A DNA stretch of 64,000 nucleotides, taken from positions 1 through 64,000 of the forward strand of contig SUXW01000009.1 of NCBI GenBank assembly GCA_015060765.1. The letters are read 5' to 3'. The position numbers were made by a program, and so were the translations under genes. Shown in pieces: positions 27,358 through 36,539 of this stretch. Within the stretch, counting starts at the first letter, position 1, and each line of letters starts with the position of its first letter. Under the pieces are notes generated by a model. It did not search any database, was not told the DNA's origin, and worked only from the letters and a program-made list of their open reading frames with translations. This stretch comes from Bacteroides sp. (GTDB lineage: Bacteria > Bacteroidota > Bacteroidia > Bacteroidales > Bacteroidaceae).

Positions 27358-28749
27358 ATGTTTCAACCTAATATCTATATCAAACGTAGGAAAGCATTAA
27401 GAGACCAAATGCAAGACGGCATCATTCTCTTTTTAGGAAACGTAGAAGCTCCTGCGAATTATCCTGATAACACCTACAAATTCCGTCAGGACAGTTCTTT
27501 CCTCTATTTCTTTGGACAATCGCATCCCGGATATGCAGGAATCATAGATTTAGACAATGGAGACGACATCTTTTTTGGAACAGATGTTGATATCGATGAT
27601 ATAATTTGGATGGGGCCTCAACCCAGCATCAAGGAACTTGCCGCCGAAGTAGGTGTTCAAAAGAGCATGCCTTTTTGCAAGCTGAAAGAAACAATAGCCC
27701 AAGCTATCCAACAAAAGCGGAAAATCCATTTTCTTCCTCCCTATCGTTATGCAAACATGATGTTGTTGGAAGAACTGATAGGCATTAAGGCATCTATCGT
27801 AAAACAATATGCTTCCATCGAATTGATTAAAGCTGTAGTAAATCTACGTTCGGTTAAAGAAGCCTGCGAAATTGAAGAATTGGATCTAGCCTGCAACATC
27901 GGATACGAAATGCATACTGCCGCCATGCGCTTATGCAAACCCGGGGTTAGCGAACAATACATCGCCGGTGTATTGGAAGGCATTGCCGCTTCTTATGGAA
28001 GCATGGTATCTTTCCCAATCATTCTAACTCAACACGGCGAAACGCTTCATAACCACGACCATAGTCATCTACTTGAAAAAGGACGAATGATGCTAACCGA
28101 TGCCGGTGCAGAAAGAATCAGCAACTATTGTTCCGACCATACCCGTACCGTACCCGTAGGAGGTATATTCGAAGGCCGCCAAAAGGATATTTACAACATC
28201 GTTTTAGCTTGTCATGACAAAGCATTGGATATTACCCAACCAGGCATTACCTATCAAAAAGTCCATCTGGAAGTTTGTAAAGTTTTGACACAAGGCTTAA
28301 AAGACATCGGATTAATGAAAGGGAACGTAGATGAAGCCGTAGCAGCTGGAGCACACGCCCTGTTCCTTCCACACGGATTAGGCCACATGATGGGACTCGA
28401 TGTACACGATATGGAAGATTTGGGTCAGATTTATGTTGGATACGACGAAGAAACCCGTCCTTCTACTCAATTCGGTCTGGCATCCCTCCGCATGGGCCGT
28501 CGTTTACAAGAAGGGTTTGTCATGACCGATGAACCGGGATGTTACTTCATCCCCGCCCTGATCGACCAATGGAGAGCCGAAAAGAAACATATAGACTTCA
28601 TCAATTACGATGCAGTGGAGTCCTTCAAAGACTTTGGAGGCATCCGTTTGGAAGACGACATTCTAATTACTCCCGAAGGATCGCGCTTCCTTGGCGACAA
28701 GAAAATACCTATAACCATCGAAGAGGTGGAAACAATAATGAAAGAATAA
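27358..28749 (+). CDS. pepP: Xaa-Pro aminopeptidase (M24B metallopeptidase)
   Basis: Cytoplasmic enzyme of 463 residues that removes N-terminal residues preceding proline. An N-terminal aminopeptidase-P domain (about 1-135) is followed by the pita-bread catalytic fold. The five metal ligands are visible: Asp in LTDAGAE, Asp in SDHTRT, His in HGLGHMMGL, Glu in TDEPG and Glu in RLEDD. Length is normal. A peptidase gene follows 27 bp later on the same strand. Confidence 0.93.
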   Translation: MFQPNIYIKRRKALRDQMQDGIILFLGNVEAPANYPDNTYKFRQDSSFLYFFGQSHPGYAGIIDLDNGDDIFFGTDVDIDDIIWMGPQPSIKELAAEVGVQKSMPFCKLKETIAQAIQQKRKIHFLPPYRYANMMLLEELIGIKASIVKQYASIELIKAVVNLRSVKEACEIEELDLACNIGYEMHTAAMRLCKPGVSEQYIAGVLEGIAASYGSMVSFPIILTQHGETLHNHDHSHLLEKGRMMLTDAGAERISNYCSDHTRTVPVGGIFEGRQKDIYNIVLACHDKALDITQPGITYQKVHLEVCKVLTQGLKDIGLMKGNVDEAVAAGAHALFLPHGLGHMMGLDVHDMEDLGQIYVGYDEETRPSTQFGLASLRMGRRLQEGFVMTDEPGCYFIPALIDQWRAEKKHIDFINYDAVESFKDFGGIRLEDDILITPEGSRFLGDKKIPITIEEVETIMKE

Positions 28750-28776
28750 TGATTAACTAACAATAAGATTACTACA

Positions 28777-29985
28777 ATGAAAAGACTATTGACTGTAGCC
28801 GCACTAGGATTATGCTGTTTTAGCGGCATGGCACAAGAAGCCAAAGAACAGCCTAAAGAAGAAGGTTTTGTATTTACAACTGTAAAGGAACTCCCCATCA
28901 CTTCCATCAAGAATCAGAATAGAGCCGGAACCTGCTGGTCTTATTCAGCTATCGCATTTCTTGAGTCAGAACTTCTCCGTATGGGTAAAGGAGAATATGA
29001 CTTTTCAGAAATGTTTATAGTCCACAACACCTATCTGGACCGGGCAGACAAAGCAGTACGTACCCATGGTGACATTTCATTCTCACAAGGAGGTTCTTTT
29101 TACGACGTCATATACGGCATGAAAACTTTCGGTTTGGTTCCAGAAACAGAAATGCGTCCCGGAGTGATGTATGGTGACACCTTAAGTAATCACAATGAAC
29201 TTACCGCTGTTAGTGATGCTGTCGTTGCAGCAATAGCCAAGGGCAGATTAAGCAAATTACAATCCGATACTGAAGGAAACATGTTATGGGAAAAAGCCAT
29301 CGAAGCCATTCATGACATTTATTTAGGTGAACGCCCTGAAAAATTCACTTATAACGGCAAAGAATATACTCCAAAGTCATTCTATGAATCAACAGGTTTG
29401 AATGCCGATGATTATGTATCGTTGACTTCCTACACACATCATCCATTCTATTCCCAATTTGTTCTTGAAATCCAGGACAACTGGCGTTGGGGACTTTCTT
29501 ACAATTTGCCTATCGACGAATTCATGCAAGTATTCGACAATGCCATTATGAACGGTTACACCATTGCATGGGGATCCGATGTCAGTGAAAGTGGATTTAC
29601 ACGTAATGGTATCGCCGTAATGCCGGATGACCAAAAAGCACAAGAACTTAGCGGTTCGGATATGGCACGTTGGTTAAAGATGAAACCGGAAGAAAAACAA
29701 TTGAACACCAAGCCGCAACCTCAAAAATGGTGTACCCAAGAAGAACGTCAATTGGGATACGACAATTGGGAAACAACCGACGACCACGGTATGCTCATCT
29801 ACGGTATTGCCAAAGACCAGCTTGGCAATGAATATTACATGGTAAAGAATTCATGGGGAAAATCGGGTAAGTACGATGGTATTTGGTATGCATCCAAAGC
29901 TTTTGCCCGTTACAAGACCATGAATATTGTGGTTCACAAAAATGCTCTTCCTAAAGAAATAGCCAAGAAATTAGGCATCAAATAA
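28777..29985 (+). CDS. C1-family (PepC/bleomycin hydrolase-like) cysteine peptidase, exported
   Basis: Protein of 402 residues with a signal peptide (cleavage after SGMAQ). The papain-type triad is visible: Cys in RAGTCWSYSA, His in DDHGMLIYG and Asn in VKNSWG. Family members are aminopeptidases of the C1B group. Unlike classical cytoplasmic PepC this one is exported. It lies 27 bp after pepP, so the pair may work together on peptides. Confidence 0.9.
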   Translation: MKRLLTVAALGLCCFSGMAQEAKEQPKEEGFVFTTVKELPITSIKNQNRAGTCWSYSAIAFLESELLRMGKGEYDFSEMFIVHNTYLDRADKAVRTHGDISFSQGGSFYDVIYGMKTFGLVPETEMRPGVMYGDTLSNHNELTAVSDAVVAAIAKGRLSKLQSDTEGNMLWEKAIEAIHDIYLGERPEKFTYNGKEYTPKSFYESTGLNADDYVSLTSYTHHPFYSQFVLEIQDNWRWGLSYNLPIDEFMQVFDNAIMNGYTIAWGSDVSESGFTRNGIAVMPDDQKAQELSGSDMARWLKMKPEEKQLNTKPQPQKWCTQEERQLGYDNWETTDDHGMLIYGIAKDQLGNEYYMVKNSWGKSGKYDGIWYASKAFARYKTMNIVVHKNALPKEIAKKLGIK

Positions 29986-30009
29986 GAGAGATTCTCCTAT
30001 TTTCATCTT

Positions 30010-30052
30010 AATACCGTTAATTCCGTTAAATTAATACGGAATTAGCGGTATT
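30010..30052 (+). terminator. Terminator after the C1-like peptidase gene
   Basis: A 17-bp stem (30010-30026 with 30036-30052, one G-U pair) and a 9-nt loop, followed by a T-rich stretch to 30068. Confidence 0.85.
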
Positions 30053-30155
30053 ATTATTTGTTTTTTTTCTAACTTTACCGATTGAATGGTGAAATATGTA
30101 CTTTCGTATATTATTCCATTCCCCGAGAGAAGAAAAAAGAAAAAAAATATATAAA

Positions 30156-31877
30156 ATGAATAACAAATGGAATTATCAACCTCAAAGCCAAGAACAGACC
30201 GAAGCAGCTAAAGCATTAGCAAAGGAGACTAACATTAGTCCTATACTCTGCAAGCTGTTGTTAGAAAGAGGAATATCCTCTTCGGCAAAGGCCAGACAAT
30301 TCTTTCGCCCCCAGTTGAACGAACTGCACGACCCATTCTTGATGAAAGACATGGATATTGCGGTCGACCGTCTGAATCAAGCTATGGGAAAGAAAGAACG
30401 TATTATGGTTTATGGGGATTACGATGTAGACGGTACTACGGCCGTCGCGTTGGTATATAAATTTCTCCAGCAATTCTATTCAAACATCGATTACTACATC
30501 CCCGACCGCTACGAAGAAGGTTATGGAGTTTCGGTGAAGGGGGTAGATTATGCATACGAAACCGGTGTAAAACTGATTATCGTATTGGATTGCGGTATTA
30601 AGGCTATTGATGAAATTACTTATGCCAAGAGCAAAGGCATTGATTTTATCATTTGCGACCACCACGTACCCGACGATATCCTACCACCGGCAACCGCTAT
30701 CTTGAATGCCAAGCGATTGGATGCCACTTATCCTTACGAACATCTGTCAGGATGCGGTGTAGGATTCAAGTTCATGCAAGCCTTTGCCATCAATAATGGC
30801 ATCGAATTCCATCAACTTACACCGTTGCTCGATTTAGTGGCTGTCAGCATTGCTTCAGACATCGTACCAATTATGGGAGAAAATCGGATTTTGGCATACC
30901 ACGGATTGAAACAGTTGAATTCCAATCCCAGTATTGGCTTGAAAGCCATCATTGATGTTTGCGGATTGACAGAAAAGGACATAACCGTAGGAGACATCGT
31001 ATTCAAGATTGGTCCACGTATCAATGCATCCGGACGTATTCAAAACGGTAAGGAAGCAGTAGAGTTATTGATTGAAAAAGATTTCTCTACGGCTTTAGAA
31101 AAGGCTAACCAAATCAACCAATACAATGAAACCCGGAAAGATTTGGATAAGGCCATGACCGAAGAGGCCAACCGTATTGTAGAACAATTGGAAGACTTGT
31201 CGGAACGTCGCACAATTGTCATCTTCAACGAAGAATGGCATAAGGGAGTGATAGGTATCGTTGCCTCCCGATTAACCGAAATATACTATCGTCCGGCAGT
31301 CGTTCTAACCCGTACCGGTGATTTGGCTACAGGTTCTGCCCGTTCCGTTTCCGGTTTCGATGTATATAAAGCCATAGAACATTGTCGGGATTTATTGGAA
31401 AATTTCGGAGGACACACTTACGCAGCAGGCCTTTCCATGAAAGCCGAAAACGTAAAGGAATTCACCCGTCGTTTCGAAGAATATGTATCCAACCATATTT
31501 TACCCGAGCAGACTTGTGCTGTCATCGATATAGATGCAGAAATTGATTTTCGTGATATCACCTCAAAATTCCATTCAGACCTGAAGAAATTCAATCCTTT
31601 CGGTCCCGAGAATCACAAACCTATATTCTGCACCTATAATGTTTACGATTATGGGACCAGCAAAGTGGTTGGGCGCGAGCAGGAACATATCAAATTGGAA
31701 CTGGTAGACAACAAATCGAACAACGTCATGAACGGTATTGCATTCGGACAAAGTTCACAGGTCCGTTACATCAAGACCAAGCGTTCGTTCGACATTTGTT
31801 ATACCATCGAAGAAAACACCCACAAACGGGGTGAAGTACAATTGCAGATAGAAGACATCAAGCCCAGTCAAGAATAA
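30156..31877 (+). CDS. recJ: Single-stranded-DNA-specific exonuclease RecJ
   Basis: Cytoplasmic 5'-3' exonuclease of 573 residues acting in recombination and mismatch repair. DHH-family motifs are present: VYGDYDVDGTTAV near residue 85 and the CDHHVPDD motif near 165, followed by the DHHA1 domain (GHTYAAGLS) and a C-terminal OB-like domain. I chose the ATG at 30156 since residues before it are an uninformative basic run. recQ follows after 6 bp, a sensible functional pairing. Confidence 0.95.
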   Translation: MNNKWNYQPQSQEQTEAAKALAKETNISPILCKLLLERGISSSAKARQFFRPQLNELHDPFLMKDMDIAVDRLNQAMGKKERIMVYGDYDVDGTTAVALVYKFLQQFYSNIDYYIPDRYEEGYGVSVKGVDYAYETGVKLIIVLDCGIKAIDEITYAKSKGIDFIICDHHVPDDILPPATAILNAKRLDATYPYEHLSGCGVGFKFMQAFAINNGIEFHQLTPLLDLVAVSIASDIVPIMGENRILAYHGLKQLNSNPSIGLKAIIDVCGLTEKDITVGDIVFKIGPRINASGRIQNGKEAVELLIEKDFSTALEKANQINQYNETRKDLDKAMTEEANRIVEQLEDLSERRTIVIFNEEWHKGVIGIVASRLTEIYYRPAVVLTRTGDLATGSARSVSGFDVYKAIEHCRDLLENFGGHTYAAGLSMKAENVKEFTRRFEEYVSNHILPEQTCAVIDIDAEIDFRDITSKFHSDLKKFNPFGPENHKPIFCTYNVYDYGTSKVVGREQEHIKLELVDNKSNNVMNGIAFGQSSQVRYIKTKRSFDICYTIEENTHKRGEVQLQIEDIKPSQE

Positions 31878-31883
31878 AGGCAG

Positions 31884-33779
31884 ATGACTTACAAGGAAAT
31901 ACTCAAACAATATTGGGGCTATGATCATTTCCGGGGAATCCAGGAAGAGATCATAGAAAATATTGGTAATGGACATGACACGTTAGGCCTGATGCCTACA
32001 GGAGGTGGAAAGTCCATTACCTTTCAAGTCCCCGCTCTCTCAAAAGATGGAATCTGTCTGGTCATCACTCCACTCATCGCATTGATGAAAGATCAGGTAC
32101 AGAATCTCAAGAGACGTGGCATCAAAGCTATAGCCGTCTATTCCGGCATGACCCGCGAAGAAATCCTTGTAGCATTAGAAAACTGCATCTTTGGCGATTA
32201 CAAGTTCCTATATATTTCACCGGAAAGACTGGATACGGAAATATTCCGAATCAAGTTACGGAGCATGAAGGTCAGCATGATAACGGTGGACGAATCGCAT
32301 TGCATTTCCCAATGGGGCTACGATTTCCGTCCCGCCTATCTGAAAATTTCCGAAATACGTACCCTTCTTCCCGATGTACCCGTTTTAGCGTTAACAGCCA
32401 CAGCCACTCCACAAGTAGTCGAGGACATCCAGCAAAAGTTATCCTTCAGAGAAGGGAGTCGGGTATTCCGCATGAGTTTTGAGCGCAAGAACCTGGCATA
32501 CATTGTCCGCCCCACAGAAAACAAACAAGAAGAATTACTGCATATCCTGACAAAGATGAACGGTTCGGCCATCGTATATACCCGGAACCGCAAACGGACA
32601 CGCGAGGTAGCCGAATTGCTGACCAATCATCAGATCACTGCCACCTTCTATCATGCCGGGCTGAACAACGATGTCAAAGATTTGCGTCAGAAGCAATGGC
32701 AAACAGGAGAATATCGGGTCATGGTAGCTACCAATGCCTTTGGCATGGGGATAGACAAGCCCGATGTACGTTTGGTCATCCACATCGACATGCCCGATTC
32801 ACCGGAAGCCTATTTTCAGGAAGCAGGTCGCGCCGGTCGGGACGGACAGAAAGCCTATGCCGTGCTGTTATACGCCAAGAGCGACAAGATTACCCTGAAC
32901 AAACGAATCAGCGATACTTTCCCGGACAAAGAATACATCCGCAAAGTCTACGAAGACTTGCAGTATTTCTTCCAAATGGCGATGGGCGATGGATTAGGAT
33001 GTACATACGCCTTCAATCTGGACGAATTCTGCCGTAACTTCAAGCATTTTCCTGTACAGGCCGACAGCGCATTAAAGATACTGACCCGTGCAGGCTATCT
33101 GGAATATACCGACGAACAGGACAACGGTTCACGTCTGATATTTACATTAAGACGGGATGAGCTGTACAAGCTGCAGGAATATGATGCCGACACCGAAAAA
33201 GTATTGAACACCCTCCTGCGTTCATACACCGGTTTGTTTACAGACTATGCATACATCAGCGAAGAATCTTTATCTGTCAGAACAGGACTTGACCGTCAAA
33301 AGATATACGACACATTGATTATGCTCACCCAGCGACGTATTCTTCACTATATTCCACGCAAGAAAACGCCCTACATCATCTACACCCGGGAAAGAGTAGA
33401 AAAAGAACACATCCATCTCAATCGTGAGATATACGAAGACCGCAAGGACAGTTATGCCACCCGCATCAAGGCCATGACCGAATATGCTACAGCAGAAGAG
33501 AATTGCCGTAGCCGGATGCTGTTACACTATTTTGGAGAAAAGAACCGGCACAATTGCGGACATTGCGACGTCTGCCTGAAAAAACACGAAAGTGGAATCT
33601 CGCAGGCCGAATATGAAAAAATAAGCAATGCTATAACTGATTTATTGAAAGAAAAGCCGTTGCCTATCGCCGATTTGACAGCCACTCTTCCTTTTTCTCC
33701 TTCCCATATGGAACAAGTGGTATCCTATTTGGTCACAGAAGAAATCATACACCTCCAAAATGGAATCCTCCATTTATAA
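31884..33779 (+). CDS. recQ: ATP-dependent DNA helicase RecQ
   Basis: Superfamily 2 helicase of 631 residues that unwinds DNA 3'-5' and feeds RecJ in recombination. Walker A GGGKS, a DESHC box II, the motif QAGRAGRDG, a zinc-binding RecQ-Ct domain (cysteines in NCRSRMLLHYFG and NCGHCDVC) and a winged helix are visible. A classical HRDC domain is not obvious; the C-terminal 60 residues form a small winged-helix-like module. It is 6 bp from recJ and convergent with the next gene, with only 13 bp between the stops. Confidence 0.94.
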   Translation: MTYKEILKQYWGYDHFRGIQEEIIENIGNGHDTLGLMPTGGGKSITFQVPALSKDGICLVITPLIALMKDQVQNLKRRGIKAIAVYSGMTREEILVALENCIFGDYKFLYISPERLDTEIFRIKLRSMKVSMITVDESHCISQWGYDFRPAYLKISEIRTLLPDVPVLALTATATPQVVEDIQQKLSFREGSRVFRMSFERKNLAYIVRPTENKQEELLHILTKMNGSAIVYTRNRKRTREVAELLTNHQITATFYHAGLNNDVKDLRQKQWQTGEYRVMVATNAFGMGIDKPDVRLVIHIDMPDSPEAYFQEAGRAGRDGQKAYAVLLYAKSDKITLNKRISDTFPDKEYIRKVYEDLQYFFQMAMGDGLGCTYAFNLDEFCRNFKHFPVQADSALKILTRAGYLEYTDEQDNGSRLIFTLRRDELYKLQEYDADTEKVLNTLLRSYTGLFTDYAYISEESLSVRTGLDRQKIYDTLIMLTQRRILHYIPRKKTPYIIYTRERVEKEHIHLNREIYEDRKDSYATRIKAMTEYATAEENCRSRMLLHYFGEKNRHNCGHCDVCLKKHESGISQAEYEKISNAITDLLKEKPLPIADLTATLPFSPSHMEQVVSYLVTEEIIHLQNGILHL

Positions 33780-33792
33780 TCAGCCAATGATT

Positions 33793-35235
33793 TTATTGAC
33801 CTTCAGGCAAACTGAATGAAAAACGTTTTTTCGTTTCAAACAATTTCTTCACATCCTCTGCATCGAAAGGCAGACTTCCCCGTCCCAGTTCAGGTACATT
33901 AAATGACTTCAAGTTATTATCATAGAAATCCGGATATTCTTGAGGTAACACAAACGGTTTGTGCGCCTTACCTGCACGGTCAACGTAACAGAAATAAGGT
34001 TTTCCATACAGTCCGTCATCCCGTTTGCTGGCAAAAACAAACCAACGGCTGTTACTGCTCCAGCTATGATATGTATCCGAACGGTTGCTGTTAACGACCG
34101 ACAAGCTATCCACCTCTCCCGTTTCCAAGTCCAACATCCTGAGGTCGGCCTCCCTGTGCCAAATAGGGAAAGTACCATAATCCTGTACCGTATACAACAA
34201 ATAACGGCCATCGGGAGAGATACGAGGATGACATACCGATGAACCCGCCTTCAACAACGTATCTACTTGTTCACCAAACTCACCGGATGCCGCATCAAAT
34301 GAAATCCGGCACATCACATATTGCAAGCTTTCCAGTTCATCCAACGACTGAATTCGGTTGGCAGAACAGAAATAGATGGATGTACCATCCGGTGAAAAAG
34401 TAGGGAATGTCTCCAGCTGCATGGAATCGGCCAGCAGCGGTGAAGAAAGAACCTTGCAGTCGGTCAAATCGGCTACATACACATCCGATTTCGTATCAAA
34501 CACCTCCAACCGCTTGCTCTCGGCCGAATGAAAAGCCGGGATAATAACATTACTCGAAAAGACGATATGTTTTCCTTCGGGATGAAAGCCGAAATAAACA
34601 CTGCCGCTGACCATTTCTTCCGTCTTTATATCCAGTAGAGAAAGTTCACCGTTGCGATTCAGTACGGCTCCTCCCCCTTCACCGCGCACATACATCATGC
34701 TCAGATTGGCATCCTGATTGCTATAAGTATGGCAATTCATACATCGGTTGCCTACCCTTTCATGGTCGCAAAAGCTACGTTGTTCAAAGTTCTCTATACA
34801 GCGTTCCTGTAATTCCAGCTTATTGTACACCTCATAATCCGGTTCTATCAAGCGGTAAGTCAGATAAGGGTCCAGACTATCGGCTACTATATGCCATCGA
34901 AATGCCGGATACGCCTTTTTATGGTTTTCATATTCCGCCAAGATACGAATCTCCACTTCATTACCGACATGTTTCTGTAAAAACTCCTTCCAATCATCTT
35001 CATCAAACGTCAGCCGGTGATCATCCCCTTCTCCAATCAACTGTCCATCGGCATAAACTTCTATGCCACACGCCGAATCGCGCAACAAAAAATTCAATGG
35101 AGCTATATTCACCGGTATAGTCACATCGGTATAATCAGGATACATAGGTACCTGCTCCATACTCTGTTTCACTTCTTTCTGTTGCGAACAAGCAGACAGA
35201 AGCAACAATCCCACTAACCATAAAATATGTTTCAT
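33793..35235 (-). CDS. Propeller lipoprotein with one CxxCH motif, copy 1
   Basis: Lipoprotein of 480 residues (lipobox LLSAC, Cys16). An N-terminal region contains YPDYTDVTIPVNIAPLNF, shared nearly unchanged by the two paralogues in this operon. A heme-c-type motif CMNCH lies at residues 165-169, followed by VRGEGGG. The rest is a TolB/PD40-like beta-propeller (repeats such as FSPDGTSIYF and ISPDGRYLLY). The start overlaps the upstream membrane-protein stop (ATGA), so translation is coupled. The CxxCH suggests covalent heme and a redox or electron-transfer role, but heme attachment is inference. Function unknown; last gene of a seven-gene operon. Confidence 0.85.
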   Translation of the reverse strand: MKHILWLVGLLLLSACSQQKEVKQSMEQVPMYPDYTDVTIPVNIAPLNFLLRDSACGIEVYADGQLIGEGDDHRLTFDEDDWKEFLQKHVGNEVEIRILAEYENHKKAYPAFRWHIVADSLDPYLTYRLIEPDYEVYNKLELQERCIENFEQRSFCDHERVGNRCMNCHTYSNQDANLSMMYVRGEGGGAVLNRNGELSLLDIKTEEMVSGSVYFGFHPEGKHIVFSSNVIIPAFHSAESKRLEVFDTKSDVYVADLTDCKVLSSPLLADSMQLETFPTFSPDGTSIYFCSANRIQSLDELESLQYVMCRISFDAASGEFGEQVDTLLKAGSSVCHPRISPDGRYLLYTVQDYGTFPIWHREADLRMLDLETGEVDSLSVVNSNRSDTYHSWSSNSRWFVFASKRDDGLYGKPYFCYVDRAGKAHKPFVLPQEYPDFYDNNLKSFNVPELGRGSLPFDAEDVKKLFETKKRFSFSLPEGQ

Positions 35236-36539
35236 TGCTTATCTAATTCATTACCATTCGATTCATCATATTCCTTCTTCATCCTCAGCATTTCCTGATA
35301 GACCGGTTCTTTGGCCTCACCATAGACCGGCAAATAATACGTTATATAATCTTGGTAAAATGTTCCCAATTCCTTGACAAGAATATCAGTACACAACAAA
35401 TAATCCAAAGCGATCTTGTTATTCGGATTAGTTTCCAGCAATCCCATCAGCACCACTCTACAATGATCGTTCAACCGCACCTTATCCTCCTTACAAGCAA
35501 AAGCCTTCTTGGCCTCCAGTCTTGCATTCATCCTACCCGGACGATTCTGTTTTGCCCATTTCCGGTAAGCCCAAGTCTTATCCAGCAGGCGCAAATACTT
35601 CATGGCAGCCTCCTCATCTCCTGCCACCAGATTGACTTCCGCCAATCGTTTGATCATCCTGACATTCCGATTGTTCGGCGATGAGACACAACCCAACAAA
35701 GCAGCCCGTTCCGCCAAAGTCATGTCGCCCAGCAAGAAATAGAACTCGTTCATCAGTTTCATTTCCTGAATAGTCGATTCCGGCCCTATATGCAGCAATG
35801 TACCTAAGTCCACCGGCTCTACATTCCCTAATGCCTGAGGCAATATTCCATTCTGCGCCATGGCCATATAATAATAGCAACTTATTACCGGCGATACTTT
35901 CTCCATACGGAGTACCCGTTCCGCCAGTTCACCGTAGTTACCAAAATAATACAAATTATCCACAGCCAGATAATCCTCTATTTCCTGATAAGGTTTGGAG
36001 AACTTCCCTATCCCCGATGCTCCAAAGCCAAACATCCATCCGGCCAAGACCAACGCCACGACAGCAACACTTCCCTTTATCCACCAACGGAAAGACAGGA
36101 ACAAGGTACATAAATAAACCAATGCCACTACTCCCAACACACTCATGACTCCTGCCATCCGGTAATCCGGATTAAAATTAAAGACCGCCAGTACACTCAT
36201 CAGCACAAGAGCCGCTCCAAATGAAAGCCACTTGCAACCGGTTATCCGCTGTAAGGCACGCCTTGTCAGGTCACCTGTCACCAAAAGCAGTCCAACAAAT
36301 ACAGCTGCCCCCACATAAGTGTAATAAAAGAATTGGGTAATGAAATCGCCCGCCAACTGAGCAGCCCAAGCCGGACGGTCCAGATAATCCATTACATAAT
36401 CCTGCGACCACAAGAACAACTGATTCTGTTCCTTGTAATAAAAACTATATTCATAATGGAATTGGAAGAACCACCATGCTACCACTGCCCAGACAAGGAC
36501 CAGTATATAGGGAATAATTGAGATTATATTCTTCTTCAT
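35232..36539 (-). CDS. DUF6057-like membrane protein, short copy 1
   Basis: Protein of 435 residues. About five membrane helices occupy residues 8-175, and a soluble, helical, TPR-like half follows. The signature EQNQLFLWSQDYVMDYLDRP and FITQFFYY is shared with the two larger paralogues upstream, yet this copy lacks about four helices found in them. It overlaps the CxxCH propeller genes at both ends by 4 bp (ATGA). Function unknown; the strict pairing with a propeller lipoprotein implies a complex. The DUF name is from memory. Confidence 0.8.
   Translation of the reverse strand: MKKNIISIIPYILVLVWAVVAWWFFQFHYEYSFYYKEQNQLFLWSQDYVMDYLDRPAWAAQLAGDFITQFFYYTYVGAAVFVGLLLVTGDLTRRALQRITGCKWLSFGAALVLMSVLAVFNFNPDYRMAGVMSVLGVVALVYLCTLFLSFRWWIKGSVAVVALVLAGWMFGFGASGIGKFSKPYQEIEDYLAVDNLYYFGNYGELAERVLRMEKVSPVISCYYYMAMAQNGILPQALGNVEPVDLGTLLHIGPESTIQEMKLMNEFYFLLGDMTLAERAALLGCVSSPNNRNVRMIKRLAEVNLVAGDEEAAMKYLRLLDKTWAYRKWAKQNRPGRMNARLEAKKAFACKEDKVRLNDHCRVVLMGLLETNPNNKIALDYLLCTDILVKELGTFYQDYITYYLPVYGEAKEPVYQEMLRMKKEYDESNGNELDKQ

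Noticed and set aside
30057..30077. Promoter for recJ (TTTG and TAACTTTA)
   Set aside because: The spacing is 9 bp, far from the needed 19-21, and the -7 box lacks its final G.
33780..33792. Terminator between the convergent recQ and propeller copy 1
   Set aside because: Only 13 bp separate the stops and no hairpin is visible, so transcripts probably overlap.
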